Both the position numbers and the translations under genes were made by a program. Shown piece after piece: positions 30,674 to 40,618 of a stretch of 64,000 nt of DNA. Positions within the stretch are counted from its first letter, which is position 1; every line of letters begins with the position of its first letter. The DNA comes from Rhodocyclales bacterium (lineage in GTDB: Bacteria > Pseudomonadota > Gammaproteobacteria > Burkholderiales > Rhodocyclaceae), in the NCBI GenBank assembly GCA_016235745.1, contig JACRJA010000017.1:1-64000 (forward strand), written 5' to 3'. The notes beneath the pieces were generated by a model. It was not told the DNA's origin. It did no database searches and was given only the letters and a program-made list of their open reading frames with translations.

Positions 30674-31078
30674 ATGGCAATGCTCGACGTGTTCAAGGTA
30701 GCCGGCTCGGCGCTCACGGCACAGTCGGTCCGCCTCAACACCACCGCTTCCAACCTGGCCAACGCCGAGAGCGTGGTCGGCCCGGATGGCCAACCCTACC
30801 GGGGCAAGCAGGTGGTCTTCCGCACCACGCCCATGGGCGAGGGCCCCGCCCAGGGCGTGCGCGTGCAGGAAGTGGTGGAGAGCGCTGCCCCGCCGCGCCT
30901 CGTCTACGAGCCCAACAACCCGGCCGCCGACGAGAACGGCTACGTGGCCATGCCCAACGTCAACGTGGTCGAGGAGATGGTCAACATGATCTCCGCCTCG
31001 CGCTCGTACCAGAACAACGTGGAAGTCATCAACACGGCACGAAGTTTGCTACAGAAGACATTGACGATCGGGCAGTAA
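30674..31078 (+). CDS. flgC: Flagellar basal-body rod protein FlgC
   Basis: 134 residues. [20 protein letters not shown] with [11 protein letters not shown] is the rod signature, and the C-terminal [20 protein letters not shown] is the FlgC/FlgG family end. Proximal rod protein. A GGGAG Shine-Dalgarno precedes it. It follows flgB after 22 bases. Confidence 0.96.
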   Translation: MAMLDVFKVAGSALTAQSVRLNTTASNLANAESVVGPDGQPYRGKQVVFRTTPMGEGPAQGVRVQEVVESAAPPRLVYEPNNPAADENGYVAMPNVNVVEEMVNMISASRSYQNNVEVINTARSLLQKTLTIGQ

Positions 31079-31136
31079 GGGAGGCGCCGGTCGCGACGCT
31101 TTCGCCGATCGCTGATCTACCCAACGGAGAGTTTCC

Positions 31137-31817
31137 ATGAGCACGACCACCAACCCCACCACGACCACCGCCAGTTCCATCCTGGCGCAGTACGGCCCGC
31201 GCACGACGAGCAGCTCGAGCGTGACTGCCGGGGCCGTGGAGGACATGCAGAACCGCTTCCTGACGCTTCTGACCACCCAGCTCAAGAACCAGGATCCCTT
31301 GAACCCGATGGACAACGCCGAGGTGACCTCGCAGCTGGCGCAGATGAGTACGGTGCAGGGCATCGAGAAGTTGAACCAGCTCGTCTCGGAGCTGGCCGGC
31401 ACGGCGCAGATGACCGACATGGCTTCGCTCGTGGGGCGCGGGGTGCTGGTGGCCGGCAACCAGATCACGCTCACGGGTTCGGGCGGCATCGGCGGGGTCG
31501 ACCTGCCGGCGGCCGCGAGCAGCGTGAAAGTGACCATCACCGACCAGTCGGGGGTGCTGGTGCGCACGCTCGATCTGGGCGTGCTCGAGGCCGGCAGCCA
31601 CAACTTCGTGTGGGACGGCAAGGCCGACGACGGGCAAACCGCCCAGCCGGGTCTCTACAAAATGAAGATCGAGGCGAAAGACGGCAGCGATCCGGTGGCG
31701 GCCACTGCGCTGCAGCTCGGCCAGGTCACGGGCATCGTGAAAGGCCCGAAGAGTACCGACCTGCAGGTGGGCGATCTGGGCATCTTCACCCTCGATGAAG
31801 TCAAACAGATCCTGTGA
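31137..31817 (+). CDS. flgD: Flagellar hook assembly scaffold FlgD
   Basis: 226 residues. The N-terminal export and assembly region contains MQNRFLTLLTTQLKNQDPLN and MDNAEVTSQLAQMSTVQGIE, the FlgD hallmark. The C-terminal FlgD Ig-like/tudor part includes WDGKADDGQTAQPGLYKMKI. FlgD caps the growing hook and is discarded when it is complete. GGAGAG precedes the ATG. Confidence 0.96.
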   Translation: MSTTTNPTTTTASSILAQYGPRTTSSSSVTAGAVEDMQNRFLTLLTTQLKNQDPLNPMDNAEVTSQLAQMSTVQGIEKLNQLVSELAGTAQMTDMASLVGRGVLVAGNQITLTGSGGIGGVDLPAAASSVKVTITDQSGVLVRTLDLGVLEAGSHNFVWDGKADDGQTAQPGLYKMKIEAKDGSDPVAATALQLGQVTGIVKGPKSTDLQVGDLGIFTLDEVKQIL

Positions 31818-31831
31818 GATAGGAGAGTATC

Positions 31832-33091
31832 ATGGCGTTCCAGCAAGGTTTGAGCGGCCTTTCCAGCTCATCGCAGGCGCTCGACGTCATCAGCCACAAC
31901 GTGGCCAACGCCAACACCACCGGCTACAAGGCGAGCCAGACGGTGTTCGCCGACGTCTATTCGTCCACCCTCGGCGCCGACCCGTACAAGCAGGTGGGCA
32001 GCGGCTCGCGCGTGGCCGCCATCCGGCAGAACTTCAGCCAGGGCAGCATCACCGAGACGGGCAATTCGCTCGACATGGCGATCAACGGCGACGGCTTCTT
32101 CATGGTCAAGCGCCCGGTGCTGGGCGACAACCAGATGTATTACACCCGCGCCGGGGAATTCCAGCTCGACAAGGACGGCTACGTGACCACGGCCACCGGC
32201 TACCAGCTGCTCGGCTATCCGGGGATGGCGGGGGCGGGGGACGCGGTGCCGATCCGGGTGCCGTACGACACCGGCACGCCGCGCGAGACCTCGACCGTCA
32301 GCATGACGCTGAATCTGGATGCCAACCAGCCGGTAATGGCTGGAGCGTTCGATCCCAATGATCCTACAACCTATAACTTTTCCACGACGGTCGTGACCTA
32401 CGACTCGCTGGGTATCGCCCACAATTTGAATCTGTATTTCGTACGAACGGCTGCGGGCAATCCATCGACATGGGATGTCTATGGCACCCTTTCCGGGGAT
32501 TCAGCTACGGATCCTGCGGCAACCCCTCCAGGAACCCCTGTTGCTTTGGGCCCTTTGGGATTCGACGCCTCGGGTGCATTGACGGGTGGCTCACCTTTGT
32601 CTTTTAGCGGCATCACCCTTGCCAACGGCGCAGACATTGGTGGAGCGGGCGACGGCATCATCGACATCACCCTCAACGCTACCCAATTTGCCCTCGCTTC
32701 TTCGGTCAATACCATCAGCCAGGACGGCGTGCCGGCCGGAGAGCTGGCGGGGGTGTCGGTCACGAAAGAAGGCCAGGTCCAGGCGCGCTACACCAACGGC
32801 AACGTGGTGACGGTGGGGACGGTGGCGATCGCCGCTTTCCGCAATCCCAACGGCCTGGTGTCGATGGGCGATAACCTGTGGGTTTCCTCGCTCGAGTCCG
32901 GCCCGGGCGTGGCGGGAACCCCGGGGGCAGGCACGCGCGGGTTCATCTCGGGTGGCGCAGTGGAATCCTCCAACGTGGACCTCACCGCCGAGCTGGTCAA
33001 CATGATCGTGCAGCAGCGCGCCTATCAGGCGAACGCCCAGTCGATCAAGACGCAGGACCAGATCCTGCAGACCGTCATCAACCTGCGCTGA
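31832..33091 (+). CDS. flgE: Flagellar hook protein FlgE
   Basis: 419 residues. N-terminal FQQGLSGLSSSSQALDVISH plus NVANANTTGYKASQTVFADV and C-terminal VNMIVQQRAYQANAQSIKTQ form the conserved hook core; the middle (about residues 165-290) is the variable surface-exposed part. In that middle, around 32340-32680, third positions are visibly less GC-rich than the flanks, as often seen in surface-exposed domains exchanged between strains. Confidence 0.96.
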   Translation: MAFQQGLSGLSSSSQALDVISHNVANANTTGYKASQTVFADVYSSTLGADPYKQVGSGSRVAAIRQNFSQGSITETGNSLDMAINGDGFFMVKRPVLGDNQMYYTRAGEFQLDKDGYVTTATGYQLLGYPGMAGAGDAVPIRVPYDTGTPRETSTVSMTLNLDANQPVMAGAFDPNDPTTYNFSTTVVTYDSLGIAHNLNLYFVRTAAGNPSTWDVYGTLSGDSATDPAATPPGTPVALGPLGFDASGALTGGSPLSFSGITLANGADIGGAGDGIIDITLNATQFALASSVNTISQDGVPAGELAGVSVTKEGQVQARYTNGNVVTVGTVAIAAFRNPNGLVSMGDNLWVSSLESGPGVAGTPGAGTRGFISGGAVESSNVDLTAELVNMIVQQRAYQANAQSIKTQDQILQTVINLR

Positions 33092-33116
33092 CCGCCGGCG
33101 CTGAAGGAGAATCGTT

Positions 33117-33860
33117 ATGGACCGCGTCATTTACACCGCCATGACCGGCGCGAAATATACCCTGGAGCAGCAGGGCGCGGTGGCGAACAACCTCGCCAAC
33201 GTGGATACCGCCGGCTTCAAGGAAGCGATGCACCGGCTGCGCGCCGTGCCGGTGCAGACTCAGGCGCTGCCTTCGCGCGCTTTCACGGTGGATGCCACGG
33301 TGGCGACCAATTTCGCGGCCGGCCCGCTCGACTACACCGGCCGGCCGCTCGATGCAGCGATCGAGGGACAGGGCTGGCTCGCCGTGCAGACCCCCGACGG
33401 CGGTGAAGCCTACACGCGCGCGGGCAACTTCCAGCTGAGCGCCAACGGCATCCTGCAGCTGCCCAGCGGCCAACCGGTGCTGGGGGAAGACAACCAGCCC
33501 GTCGCCCTGCCGCCGGATCGGGAATTCACCATCGGCAAGGACGGCACGATTTCGGCGGTCGATCCCACCAACACCCAGGTCACGGAGGTGGTGGGACGGC
33601 TCAAGCTGGTCAATCCGCCGCTGGAGAACCTGCAGCGCGGCGACGATGGACTCTTTCGCCTGCAGGGCGGCGGGGCCGCGCCCATGGACGAGACGGTGCA
33701 GGTTTCGGGCGGCTACCTGGAGAAATCCAACGTCTCGCTGGTCGACCAGATGGTGCGCATGATCGCCGTGGCGCGCCAGTTCGAGATGAACACCAAGGCG
33801 ATCACCACGGCGCAAGAGAACGACGCGCGCGCCTCAGCCATCCTCTCGCCGGCGCGCTGA
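33117..33860 (+). CDS. flgF: Flagellar basal-body rod protein FlgF
   Basis: 247 residues. MDRVIYTAMTGAKYTLEQQG and NNLANVDTAGFKEAMHRLRA give the FlgF N-terminus; PLDAAIEGQGWLAVQTPDGG and the C-terminal LVDQMVRMIAVARQFEMNTK complete the FlgE/F/G fold. Rod component. AAGGAG precedes the ATG. Confidence 0.96.
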   Translation: MDRVIYTAMTGAKYTLEQQGAVANNLANVDTAGFKEAMHRLRAVPVQTQALPSRAFTVDATVATNFAAGPLDYTGRPLDAAIEGQGWLAVQTPDGGEAYTRAGNFQLSANGILQLPSGQPVLGEDNQPVALPPDREFTIGKDGTISAVDPTNTQVTEVVGRLKLVNPPLENLQRGDDGLFRLQGGGAAPMDETVQVSGGYLEKSNVSLVDQMVRMIAVARQFEMNTKAITTAQENDARASAILSPAR

Positions 33861-34007
33861 GGCCGGGTAAACGGCGTAAATAGGGCGGCAAAGCGCCGGT
33901 TTTCCGGCGACGGAGGAGGCGGCGGTGGACGTAAGATGAAACCATGGAACGAAGCAACCGCGCCACCCAGATAGATCGCAATATGTGGCGCCCACAGGAG
34001 ACCGACC

Positions 34008-34790
34008 ATGATCCGTTCGCTTTGGATCGCCCGCACGGGGCTGGATGCGCAGCAGACCCAGCTCGACGTCATCTCGAACAACCTCGCCAACGTCTCGACC
34101 AACGGCTTCAAGCGCCAGCGCGCCGTGTTCGAGGATCTGCTCTACCAGACCCTGCGCCAGCCCGGCGCGCAGCAGACGCAGCAGAACCAGATCGGCAGCG
34201 GCCTGCAGATGGGCACCGGGGTGCGGCCGGTGGCCACCGAGCGCATCTTCACCCAGGGCACGCTGCAGCAGACCGGCAATCCGCTCGACGTCGCCATCCA
34301 GGGACGGGGTTTCTTCCAGATCCAGATGCCCGACGGCACTACCGCCTACACTCGCGACGGCGCGTTCCAGCTCGACAACCAGGGCAACGTGGTCACCGCC
34401 TCGGGCTATCCCTTGGTCGATGCGATCAACATTCCGCCCGATGCGCTCTCCGTCACCATCGGCAAGGACGGGGTGGTGAGCGTGTTGCAGCCGGGAGCGG
34501 TGGCGCCGGTGCAGGTGGGGCAGATCCAGCTCGTCACCTTCGTCAATGAGGGCGGCCTGCAGGCGCTGGGGGAAAACCTCTTCGCCGAGACGCAGTCGAG
34601 CGGCCCGCCAGCGGTGAACATCCCCGGCAACAACGGCGCCGGCGTCTTGAACCAGGGTTACGTGGAGAACTCGAACGTGAACGTGGCTGAGGAGCTGGTG
34701 AGCATGATCATCACCCAGCGCGCCTACGAGCTCAATTCCAAGGCCGTGTCCACATCCGACCAGATGCTCGCCCGTCTGACCCAGCTGTGA
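34008..34790 (+). CDS. flgG: Flagellar distal rod protein FlgG
   Basis: 260 residues, standard length. [56 protein letters not shown] and the C-terminal [20 protein letters not shown] are typical FlgG. The 147-base gap after flgF has no gene. CAGGAG lies before the ATG. Confidence 0.97.
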   Translation: MIRSLWIARTGLDAQQTQLDVISNNLANVSTNGFKRQRAVFEDLLYQTLRQPGAQQTQQNQIGSGLQMGTGVRPVATERIFTQGTLQQTGNPLDVAIQGRGFFQIQMPDGTTAYTRDGAFQLDNQGNVVTASGYPLVDAINIPPDALSVTIGKDGVVSVLQPGAVAPVQVGQIQLVTFVNEGGLQALGENLFAETQSSGPPAVNIPGNNGAGVLNQGYVENSNVNVAEELVSMIITQRAYELNSKAVSTSDQMLARLTQL

Positions 34791-34801
34791 GAGGCAGGGC
34801 C

Positions 34802-35497
34802 ATGAACGCTCCCTTCGCCCGAAGATTCGCCAGGCGCGCCCGCTGGCTGCTCGCCGGGCTTGCCGTCTTGTCCGGCTGTGCCGCCATCGACACCACGCCG
34901 CCGGCCATCGTGCATCAGCCGATGACGGCGCGCCCCGTAGCGCTGCCCTCGGCACCCAACGATGGGGCCATCTTCCAGGCAAGCGGCGTGCGTCCGCTCT
35001 TCGAGGATCGCAAGCCGCGCTACGTCGGCGACACGCTCACCATCAACCTGGTCGAGAACACTTCGGCCAAGAAGAACACCGGCGCCAACGCGAGCCGCAA
35101 CACCAACTCGGAAGTGGGCATCAATTCAATGACCCGCCTGCCGCTCTCAGGATTGGCCGGCCTCGGGCTGAACGCCAGCGGCGACCAGAGCCTGGAAGCC
35201 AAGGGCGGCGCCTCGGCCGACAATACCTTCCGCGGCACGATCACCGTCACCGTGATCGACGTCTATCCCAACGGCAACCTGCTCGTCTCTGGCGAGAAAC
35301 AGCTGGCCATCAACCAGGGTCGGGAGTACATCCGCTTTTCCGGTGTGGTCGATCCGGTGACCATCAGCGGCAAGAACACAGTCGATTCCACCTCGGTGGC
35401 CGACGCGCGCATCGAATACGTCGGCAGCGGCTACATCGACGAAGCGCAGAAGATGGGCTGGCTGCAGCGCTTCTTCCTCAACTTCCTGCCGTTTTGA
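34802..35497 (+). CDS. flgH: Flagellar L-ring lipoprotein FlgH
   Basis: 231 residues from ATG 34802. Lipoprotein signal ...[12 protein letters not shown] with Cys26 lipidated. Mature motifs: [39 protein letters not shown] and [20 protein letters not shown]. It forms the outer-membrane bushing of the flagellar rod. An in-frame ATG 15 bases earlier is less likely. Confidence 0.96.
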   Translation: MNAPFARRFARRARWLLAGLAVLSGCAAIDTTPPAIVHQPMTARPVALPSAPNDGAIFQASGVRPLFEDRKPRYVGDTLTINLVENTSAKKNTGANASRNTNSEVGINSMTRLPLSGLAGLGLNASGDQSLEAKGGASADNTFRGTITVTVIDVYPNGNLLVSGEKQLAINQGREYIRFSGVVDPVTISGKNTVDSTSVADARIEYVGSGYIDEAQKMGWLQRFFLNFLPF

Positions 35498-35507
35498 GGA
35501 ACATGTC

Positions 35508-36677
35508 ATGAACGGAGAGCCGGTGAAGCAATTCGGACGTCGCGGGATCGATCGCCGCAGGCGCATCGGCGGGGCGCTTCTGGCCGCGCTGCTCGCCTTC
35601 GCCTGTTTCTTGCCCGCGTTGCCTGCCCAGGCGGCAGAGCGCATCAAGGACCTCGCCTCCATCGGCGGCGTGCGCGACAACCAGCTCGTAGGCTACGGCC
35701 TGGTGGTGGGGCTAGATGGCAGCGGGGACCAGACCACGCAAACCCCCTTCACAGTGCAGAGCGTGATCAACATGCTGCGCAGCATGGGGGTGAATCTGCC
35801 GCCGACGGGCAACATGCAGCTCAAGAACGTGGCCGCGGTCATGGTCACGGCCGACCTGCCGCCGTTCGCCCGTCCAGGGCAGCGCATCGACGTCACCGTC
35901 TCGGCCATGGGCAACGCCAAGAGCCTCAAGGGCGGCACCCTGGTCATGACTCCGCTCAAGGGGGCCGACGGCCAGATCTACGCCATCGCCCAGGGCAACG
36001 TGGTCGTGGGCGGGGCCGGGGCGCGCGCAGGCGGGGCGGCGCAGCAGATCAACCATCTCTCCGCCGGCCGCATTCCCGACGGGGCCACGGTGGAGCGCGA
36101 GGTGGGAACCAACTTCGCACAATCGGAGGTGATCCGGCTCGAACTGGAAGAGATGGATTTTGGCACCGCCGCCAAGATCACGCGCGCCATCGAGAACGCG
36201 TTTGGCTTTGGCACGGCGGAAGCGATCGACGGACGCACGATTGCCGTTCGCGCTCCAGCCGACCCTTCCGAGCGCGTGGCTTTTCTCGGTCGTCTGCAGA
36301 ATCTCACCGTGGAGCCGGACGTGCAGCGCGCCAAGGTGGTGGTCAATTCGCGTACCGGTTCGGTGGTGATGAACCAGGCCGTGACGCTGCAGCACGTGGC
36401 GGTGGCTCACGGCAGCCTCAAGGTGACCGTGGGCGAGGACGTGCTGGTGAGCCAGCCGAACGCGCCGTTTGCCGGCGGCGCCACCGTGGCCGCGCGGCAA
36501 GGGCAGGTGCAGATCGAGCAGCCGGTTGCGGTGATCCATGACGTCAAGGGCGGGGCCAACCTCTCCGACGTGGTCAAGGCGCTCAACGTGCTCGGCGCCA
36601 CCCCCATGGATCTCATCAGCATCCTGCAGGCGCTCAAGTCTTCGGGCGCGCTGCGCGCCGATCTGGAAGTGATCTGA
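35508..36677 (+). CDS. flgI: Flagellar P-ring protein FlgI
   Basis: 389 residues. The N-terminal signal peptide is preceded by an Arg-rich stretch (GIDRRRRIGGALLAALLAFA) and ends near PAQAAE. RIKDLASIGGVRDNQLVGYG, VVGLDGSGDQTTQTPFTVQS and VNLPPTGNMQLKNVAAVMVT are the FlgI hallmarks. It forms the periplasmic ring around the rod, aided by FlgA. Confidence 0.97.
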   Translation: MNGEPVKQFGRRGIDRRRRIGGALLAALLAFACFLPALPAQAAERIKDLASIGGVRDNQLVGYGLVVGLDGSGDQTTQTPFTVQSVINMLRSMGVNLPPTGNMQLKNVAAVMVTADLPPFARPGQRIDVTVSAMGNAKSLKGGTLVMTPLKGADGQIYAIAQGNVVVGGAGARAGGAAQQINHLSAGRIPDGATVEREVGTNFAQSEVIRLELEEMDFGTAAKITRAIENAFGFGTAEAIDGRTIAVRAPADPSERVAFLGRLQNLTVEPDVQRAKVVVNSRTGSVVMNQAVTLQHVAVAHGSLKVTVGEDVLVSQPNAPFAGGATVAARQGQVQIEQPVAVIHDVKGGANLSDVVKALNVLGATPMDLISILQALKSSGALRADLEVI

Positions 36678-36689
36678 GGGAGCGCGAAG

Positions 36690-37823
36690 ATGAGTGTCCC
36701 GAGCGTCCCCGCCTTCGATCCGCGCTCGCTGCGCTCGCTGCAGAATCTCGGCCAGCAGGGCGACTCGCCCGAGGCGCTGCGCGCCGCCGCCAAGCAGTTC
36801 GAGGCGGTGATGCTGCAGCAGATGCTCAAGGCCATGCGCGCCACCGTGCCGCGCAACGACTTTTCTTCGAGCGACGCCGAGCGCATGTTCCAGGAGATGA
36901 GCGACCAGCAGCTCGCACAGAACCTTGCCGCCAGCCACGGCATCGGCCTGGGCGAGCTGCTCGCGCGCCAGCTGCAGCAGCGCCTGGGAAAGGGCGCCGA
37001 GACGGCCGCGGCGGGCACTGTGCCTGCAGCGGCAGGAACGGCTTCGGCAGGGGGCGCGTCGGCATCCGCCGCGGCCGCGCCGGGCATCTCGCTTGCCGGC
37101 GTGCTGCGCCGGCCGGCAAACCTTGCCGGCAACCGGCAAATGGCGGCCGAGGCCGGCGCGCCGGTCGAAGAAAAAGGCTTCTTCGCCGCCCTGGGTGGGG
37201 CCAGCGATACGGCCGCGCCGCTCGTGCCGCTCGAAGACGGCACGGCACGGCCGCTCTTTGCGCCCGCGGAAGCGGGGGCGGGGCTCATTCCTGCGCTGTC
37301 TGCGGCCGCCAGCGAAGTGCGCCGTGCCCAGGGCGATGGCGCCGAAGTGCCGGAGAAGATCCGCCGCTTCGTGCAGGACACCCTGCCGCAGGCCAAGCGC
37401 GCTGCGGCGCAGCTGGGCGTGCCGGCGGAATTCCTCGTCGCCCAGGCGGCGCTCGAAAGCGGCTGGGGAGAGGCCGTCATCACCCGTCCCGACGGGCGTT
37501 CCAGCCACAACCTCTTCAACATCAAGGCAGGCAGCAGCTGGAGCGGCCCGACCGTGACCCTGCCGGTGACCGAATACGACAACGGCCGCGCGGTGACCGA
37601 GAACGCCAGATTCCGCGTCTATCCTTCCTACGCCGCCGCCTTCGACGACTACGTGCGCCTCATCCGCGACAACGAGCGCTACGCCGACGTGCCCGGCAGC
37701 CGCACCCCGCGCGAATTCGCCTCGGCGCTGGTGCGCGGCGGCTACGCCACCGACCCGCGCTATGCCGACAAGATCGTCTCCATCCTGCAGGACCGGCGCT
37801 TCCGGGCGGCGCTTCCAGGGTGA
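36690..37823 (+). CDS. flgJ: Peptidoglycan hydrolase FlgJ (rod cap)
   Basis: 377 residues, the two-domain form. N-terminal rod-binding domain (AAKQFEAVMLQQMLKAMRAT, AERMFQEMSDQQLAQNLAAS), an Ala/Gly-rich linker (~105-215), then a beta-N-acetylglucosaminidase domain with catalytic Glu256 in AQAALESGWGEAVITRPDGR and FNIKAGSSWSG. It clears peptidoglycan for the rod. Confidence 0.95.
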   Translation: MSVPSVPAFDPRSLRSLQNLGQQGDSPEALRAAAKQFEAVMLQQMLKAMRATVPRNDFSSSDAERMFQEMSDQQLAQNLAASHGIGLGELLARQLQQRLGKGAETAAAGTVPAAAGTASAGGASASAAAAPGISLAGVLRRPANLAGNRQMAAEAGAPVEEKGFFAALGGASDTAAPLVPLEDGTARPLFAPAEAGAGLIPALSAAASEVRRAQGDGAEVPEKIRRFVQDTLPQAKRAAAQLGVPAEFLVAQAALESGWGEAVITRPDGRSSHNLFNIKAGSSWSGPTVTLPVTEYDNGRAVTENARFRVYPSYAAAFDDYVRLIRDNERYADVPGSRTPREFASALVRGGYATDPRYADKIVSILQDRRFRAALPG

Positions 37824-37833
37824 TGGCGGTCCT

Positions 37834-37850
37834 ATGGCATGGGATTTGCT
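37834..37850 (+). promoter_or_regulatory. sigma-54-like promoter of flgKL
   Basis: ATGGCATGGGATTTGCT has GG (37836-37837) and GC (37848-37849) with ten bases between, and the preferred TTTGC element. It lies just after flgJ and 37 bases before flgK. Confidence 0.65.
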
Positions 37851-37886
37851 ACTTGATTGGCAGCACCCCCGTGCCGGGAGAACACC

Positions 37887-39563
37887 ATGGCCGATTTCCT
37901 CAACACCGGTTTGACCGGGCTGATGGCCTCGCAGGCCAAGCTCAACGTCGCCAGCCACAACATCGCCAACGCCGATACCCCCGGCTACAGCCGCCAGATC
38001 GCGGTGCAGACCACCCAGCCTTCCCAGTACATGGGCTATGGCTACGTGGGCCAGGGCACGCGGGTGGTGGACGTGGAGCGCGCCTACGACCAGTTCCTGC
38101 ACAAGCAGCTGCTGCAATCGCAGAGCCAGGCGAGCTACCATCAAACCTACAGCGATCTCGTCGCGCCCATCGACAACCTCATCGCCGACCCCGACGCGGG
38201 CCTGTCCTCGGCCATGTCGCAGTTCTTCGACGCGGTGCAGGAAGTGGCGAACAACCCCTCCAATATCGCCGCGCGCCAGACGATGCTGTCGCAGAGCAGT
38301 ATGCTGGTCAACCGTTTCCAGATGCTCTCCGGTCAGCTCGACCAGATCGACGCCAGCGTGGAGCAGAACATCGCCCTCGCCGCCCAGGACATCACCCAGT
38401 ACGGCCAGCAGATCGCCCGGTTCAACCAGGAGATCTCGCGCGCGCTCGGCGTGGGCAACGGCGCCTCGCCCAACGACCTGCTCGACCAGCGCGACCAGGC
38501 GCTCGCCGAACTCGCCAAGCGCGTGAACGTCCAGGCTGTGGTCGACGACAAAGGGATGATGACGGTCTTCATCGGCAACGGCCAGGCCCTGGTGCAAGGC
38601 ACACAGAGCGCCACCATCGCCACCCGGTCCGATCCCGCCCAGCCTTCGCGCACGCAGGTCACCTACCAGATCGGCACCGGGGCGGCGATGGCGCTGCCCG
38701 AATCGCAGTTGAGTGGCGGCGAGCTGGGCGCGCTGCTCACTTTCCGACGCGAGACGCTCGAACCGGTGCAGGACCAGCTCGGCTTCCTCGCCACGGCGCT
38801 GGCGGCGAAGTTCAACGAGGTGCATGCGGCGGGCTACGGACTGGATGGAAGCACCGGGGAAGATTATTTCTCCGGCATCGATCTCACCCAGCCGGTGGTG
38901 AGCGCCGGATCGCAAGGCAGTACCGTCTCTGTTTCGTTTGTTACTACACCCCTTGATCTATCTGCCCTGCGCCCTGACACCTACGTCATCAGCAACGACA
39001 ATGGCGCGCTCAGCGTGACGCGGCAAAGCGACGGGAAGCGCTTTACCGATTTGAGCAATCCGATCGACGGTCTCAATTTCTTGGGCGTCAGCCTATTGTC
39101 GGGCGAGACCGTCGTCATCGCGCCCTACCGCGACGCCGCTTCCAAGATCGGCGTGGCGATCACCGATCCCCGGCAGATCGCCGCGGCGAAAGACGACCCG
39201 ACCGGTACGGTAGCACCAGGTAGCGGCCCGGCCGACAACCGCAACGCGCTTGCGCTCGCCGCGATCCAGACGGAGAAATTCCTCTACGACAATGGCACTG
39301 GCACGGCGACCGCTACGCTGCAGACGGCTTACGCCCGCACCGTGTCCGCCCTCGGCGCCAAGGCGAGCGAAGTGAAGAACGGAGCTTCTTCCTCGCAGGC
39401 GCTCTACGAGCAGGTCCAGGCGCAGCGCGACAACCACGCCGGCGTCAACCTCGACGAAGAGGCTGCCAACCTGGTACGCTACCAACAAGCCTACCTCGCG
39501 GCGAGCAAGGTCATGCAGATGGCCCAGAAACTCTTCGATTCCGTACTCGCCATTGCCGGCTGA
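37887..39563 (+). CDS. flgK: Flagellar hook-associated protein 1 FlgK
   Basis: 558 residues from ATG 37887. MADFLNTGLTGLMASQAKLN and ASHNIANADTPGYSRQIAVQ begin the protein; the C-terminus has VNLDEEAANLVRYQQAYLAA and SKVMQMAQKLFDSVLAIAG, the HAP1 ending. It joins hook and filament. It has its own probable promoter and partners FlgN for export. Confidence 0.96.
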   Translation: MADFLNTGLTGLMASQAKLNVASHNIANADTPGYSRQIAVQTTQPSQYMGYGYVGQGTRVVDVERAYDQFLHKQLLQSQSQASYHQTYSDLVAPIDNLIADPDAGLSSAMSQFFDAVQEVANNPSNIAARQTMLSQSSMLVNRFQMLSGQLDQIDASVEQNIALAAQDITQYGQQIARFNQEISRALGVGNGASPNDLLDQRDQALAELAKRVNVQAVVDDKGMMTVFIGNGQALVQGTQSATIATRSDPAQPSRTQVTYQIGTGAAMALPESQLSGGELGALLTFRRETLEPVQDQLGFLATALAAKFNEVHAAGYGLDGSTGEDYFSGIDLTQPVVSAGSQGSTVSVSFVTTPLDLSALRPDTYVISNDNGALSVTRQSDGKRFTDLSNPIDGLNFLGVSLLSGETVVIAPYRDAASKIGVAITDPRQIAAAKDDPTGTVAPGSGPADNRNALALAAIQTEKFLYDNGTGTATATLQTAYARTVSALGAKASEVKNGASSSQALYEQVQAQRDNHAGVNLDEEAANLVRYQQAYLAASKVMQMAQKLFDSVLAIAG

Positions 39564-39577
39564 CCGGGAGAACGACC

Positions 39578-40609
39578 ATGCGCATCGCTACTTCGCAGAT
39601 TTTCGACCGCAACATCGCCGCCCTGCAGAACAACCAGGCGCAGCTTGCGCAAACCCAAGCCCAGGTCGCCAGCGGCAAGAAGATGCTCAAGCCCTCGGAC
39701 GACCCGGTGCGCGCCGCGCGCAGCCTCGAGCTGCAGCAATCCCAGAGCGTGAACCAGCAGTTCCTCGCCAACATCGGCTACGCCAAGGACCAGCTCGCGC
39801 TCACCGACACGCGGCTCTCCACGATGACCGACACGCTGCAGTACATGCGGCAGCAGTTCATCAAGGCCGGCAACGGCGGGCTCTCCGCCCAGGACAAGGC
39901 GGCGATCGCTTCCGACCTGCGCAGCCAACTCGACAATCTCGTCGCGCTCGCCAATAGTAAAGACGGGCAGGGGGAATACCTCTTCTCCGGCTACAAGAAC
40001 GACACGGCGCCGATCGCTTTCGGCGATCACGACGGCAACTCCATCACGCCGGAGATCTACTACTACCAGGGCGACGCTGGCACCCGGCAGATGCAGGTCG
40101 GCCCGGAGCGGCGCATGGACGTCTCGGTTCCCGGTTCGGCGAGCGGTGGCGGCGGGCTCTTCGAGGCGGATCAGAGCACGTACGTTCCCGCGGTTCCGCC
40201 GACCGATCCGACCGATCCGACGACCGGAACCCCGGCCCAATATCCCCCGGCCGAGTTTTTCAACCGCCTCAAAATGGCCATCGACGCCATCGATCCGGCC
40301 ACTGCCACAGCGGTCACCTTGCCGGCGGGCTATACCGATCCCACGAGTTACGGCCTCGACACCGTCGACGCCTTCATGGAACGCATCGCCCAGTACCAAT
40401 CCAAGGTCGGTTCCCAGCGCGCCGAGCTCGACTCCCTCGACTTCGCCGGCCAGGCGATCGGCGAGCAGTACGCCGCCGCCCGCTCGCGCATCGAGGATCT
40501 CGACTACAACGAAGCGCTCTCGCGCCTGGCCCAGCAGCAGCTCGTCTTGCAGGCGGCGCAGATGTCCTTCGCGCGGGTGGCCAACCTCTCCCTCTTCCAA
40601 TATCTCTGA
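39578..40609 (+). CDS. flgL: Flagellar hook-associated protein 3 FlgL
   Basis: 343 residues. MRIATSQIFDRNIAALQNNQ, AQVASGKKMLKPSDDPVRAA (flagellin-like D0/D1 motif) and the C-terminal ALSRLAQQQLVLQAAQMSFA-type helix identify FlgL. It caps the hook-filament junction with FlgK. GGGAGA precedes the ATG. Confidence 0.95.
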   Translation: MRIATSQIFDRNIAALQNNQAQLAQTQAQVASGKKMLKPSDDPVRAARSLELQQSQSVNQQFLANIGYAKDQLALTDTRLSTMTDTLQYMRQQFIKAGNGGLSAQDKAAIASDLRSQLDNLVALANSKDGQGEYLFSGYKNDTAPIAFGDHDGNSITPEIYYYQGDAGTRQMQVGPERRMDVSVPGSASGGGGLFEADQSTYVPAVPPTDPTDPTTGTPAQYPPAEFFNRLKMAIDAIDPATATAVTLPAGYTDPTSYGLDTVDAFMERIAQYQSKVGSQRAELDSLDFAGQAIGEQYAAARSRIEDLDYNEALSRLAQQQLVLQAAQMSFARVANLSLFQYL

Positions 40610-40618
40610 GGCCGTTCC

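Noticed and set aside
35712-38915. 1067-codon minus-strand frame across flgI-flgK
   Set aside because: Composition artefact of high-GC third positions; overlaps three confident flagellar genes and shows no family motif.
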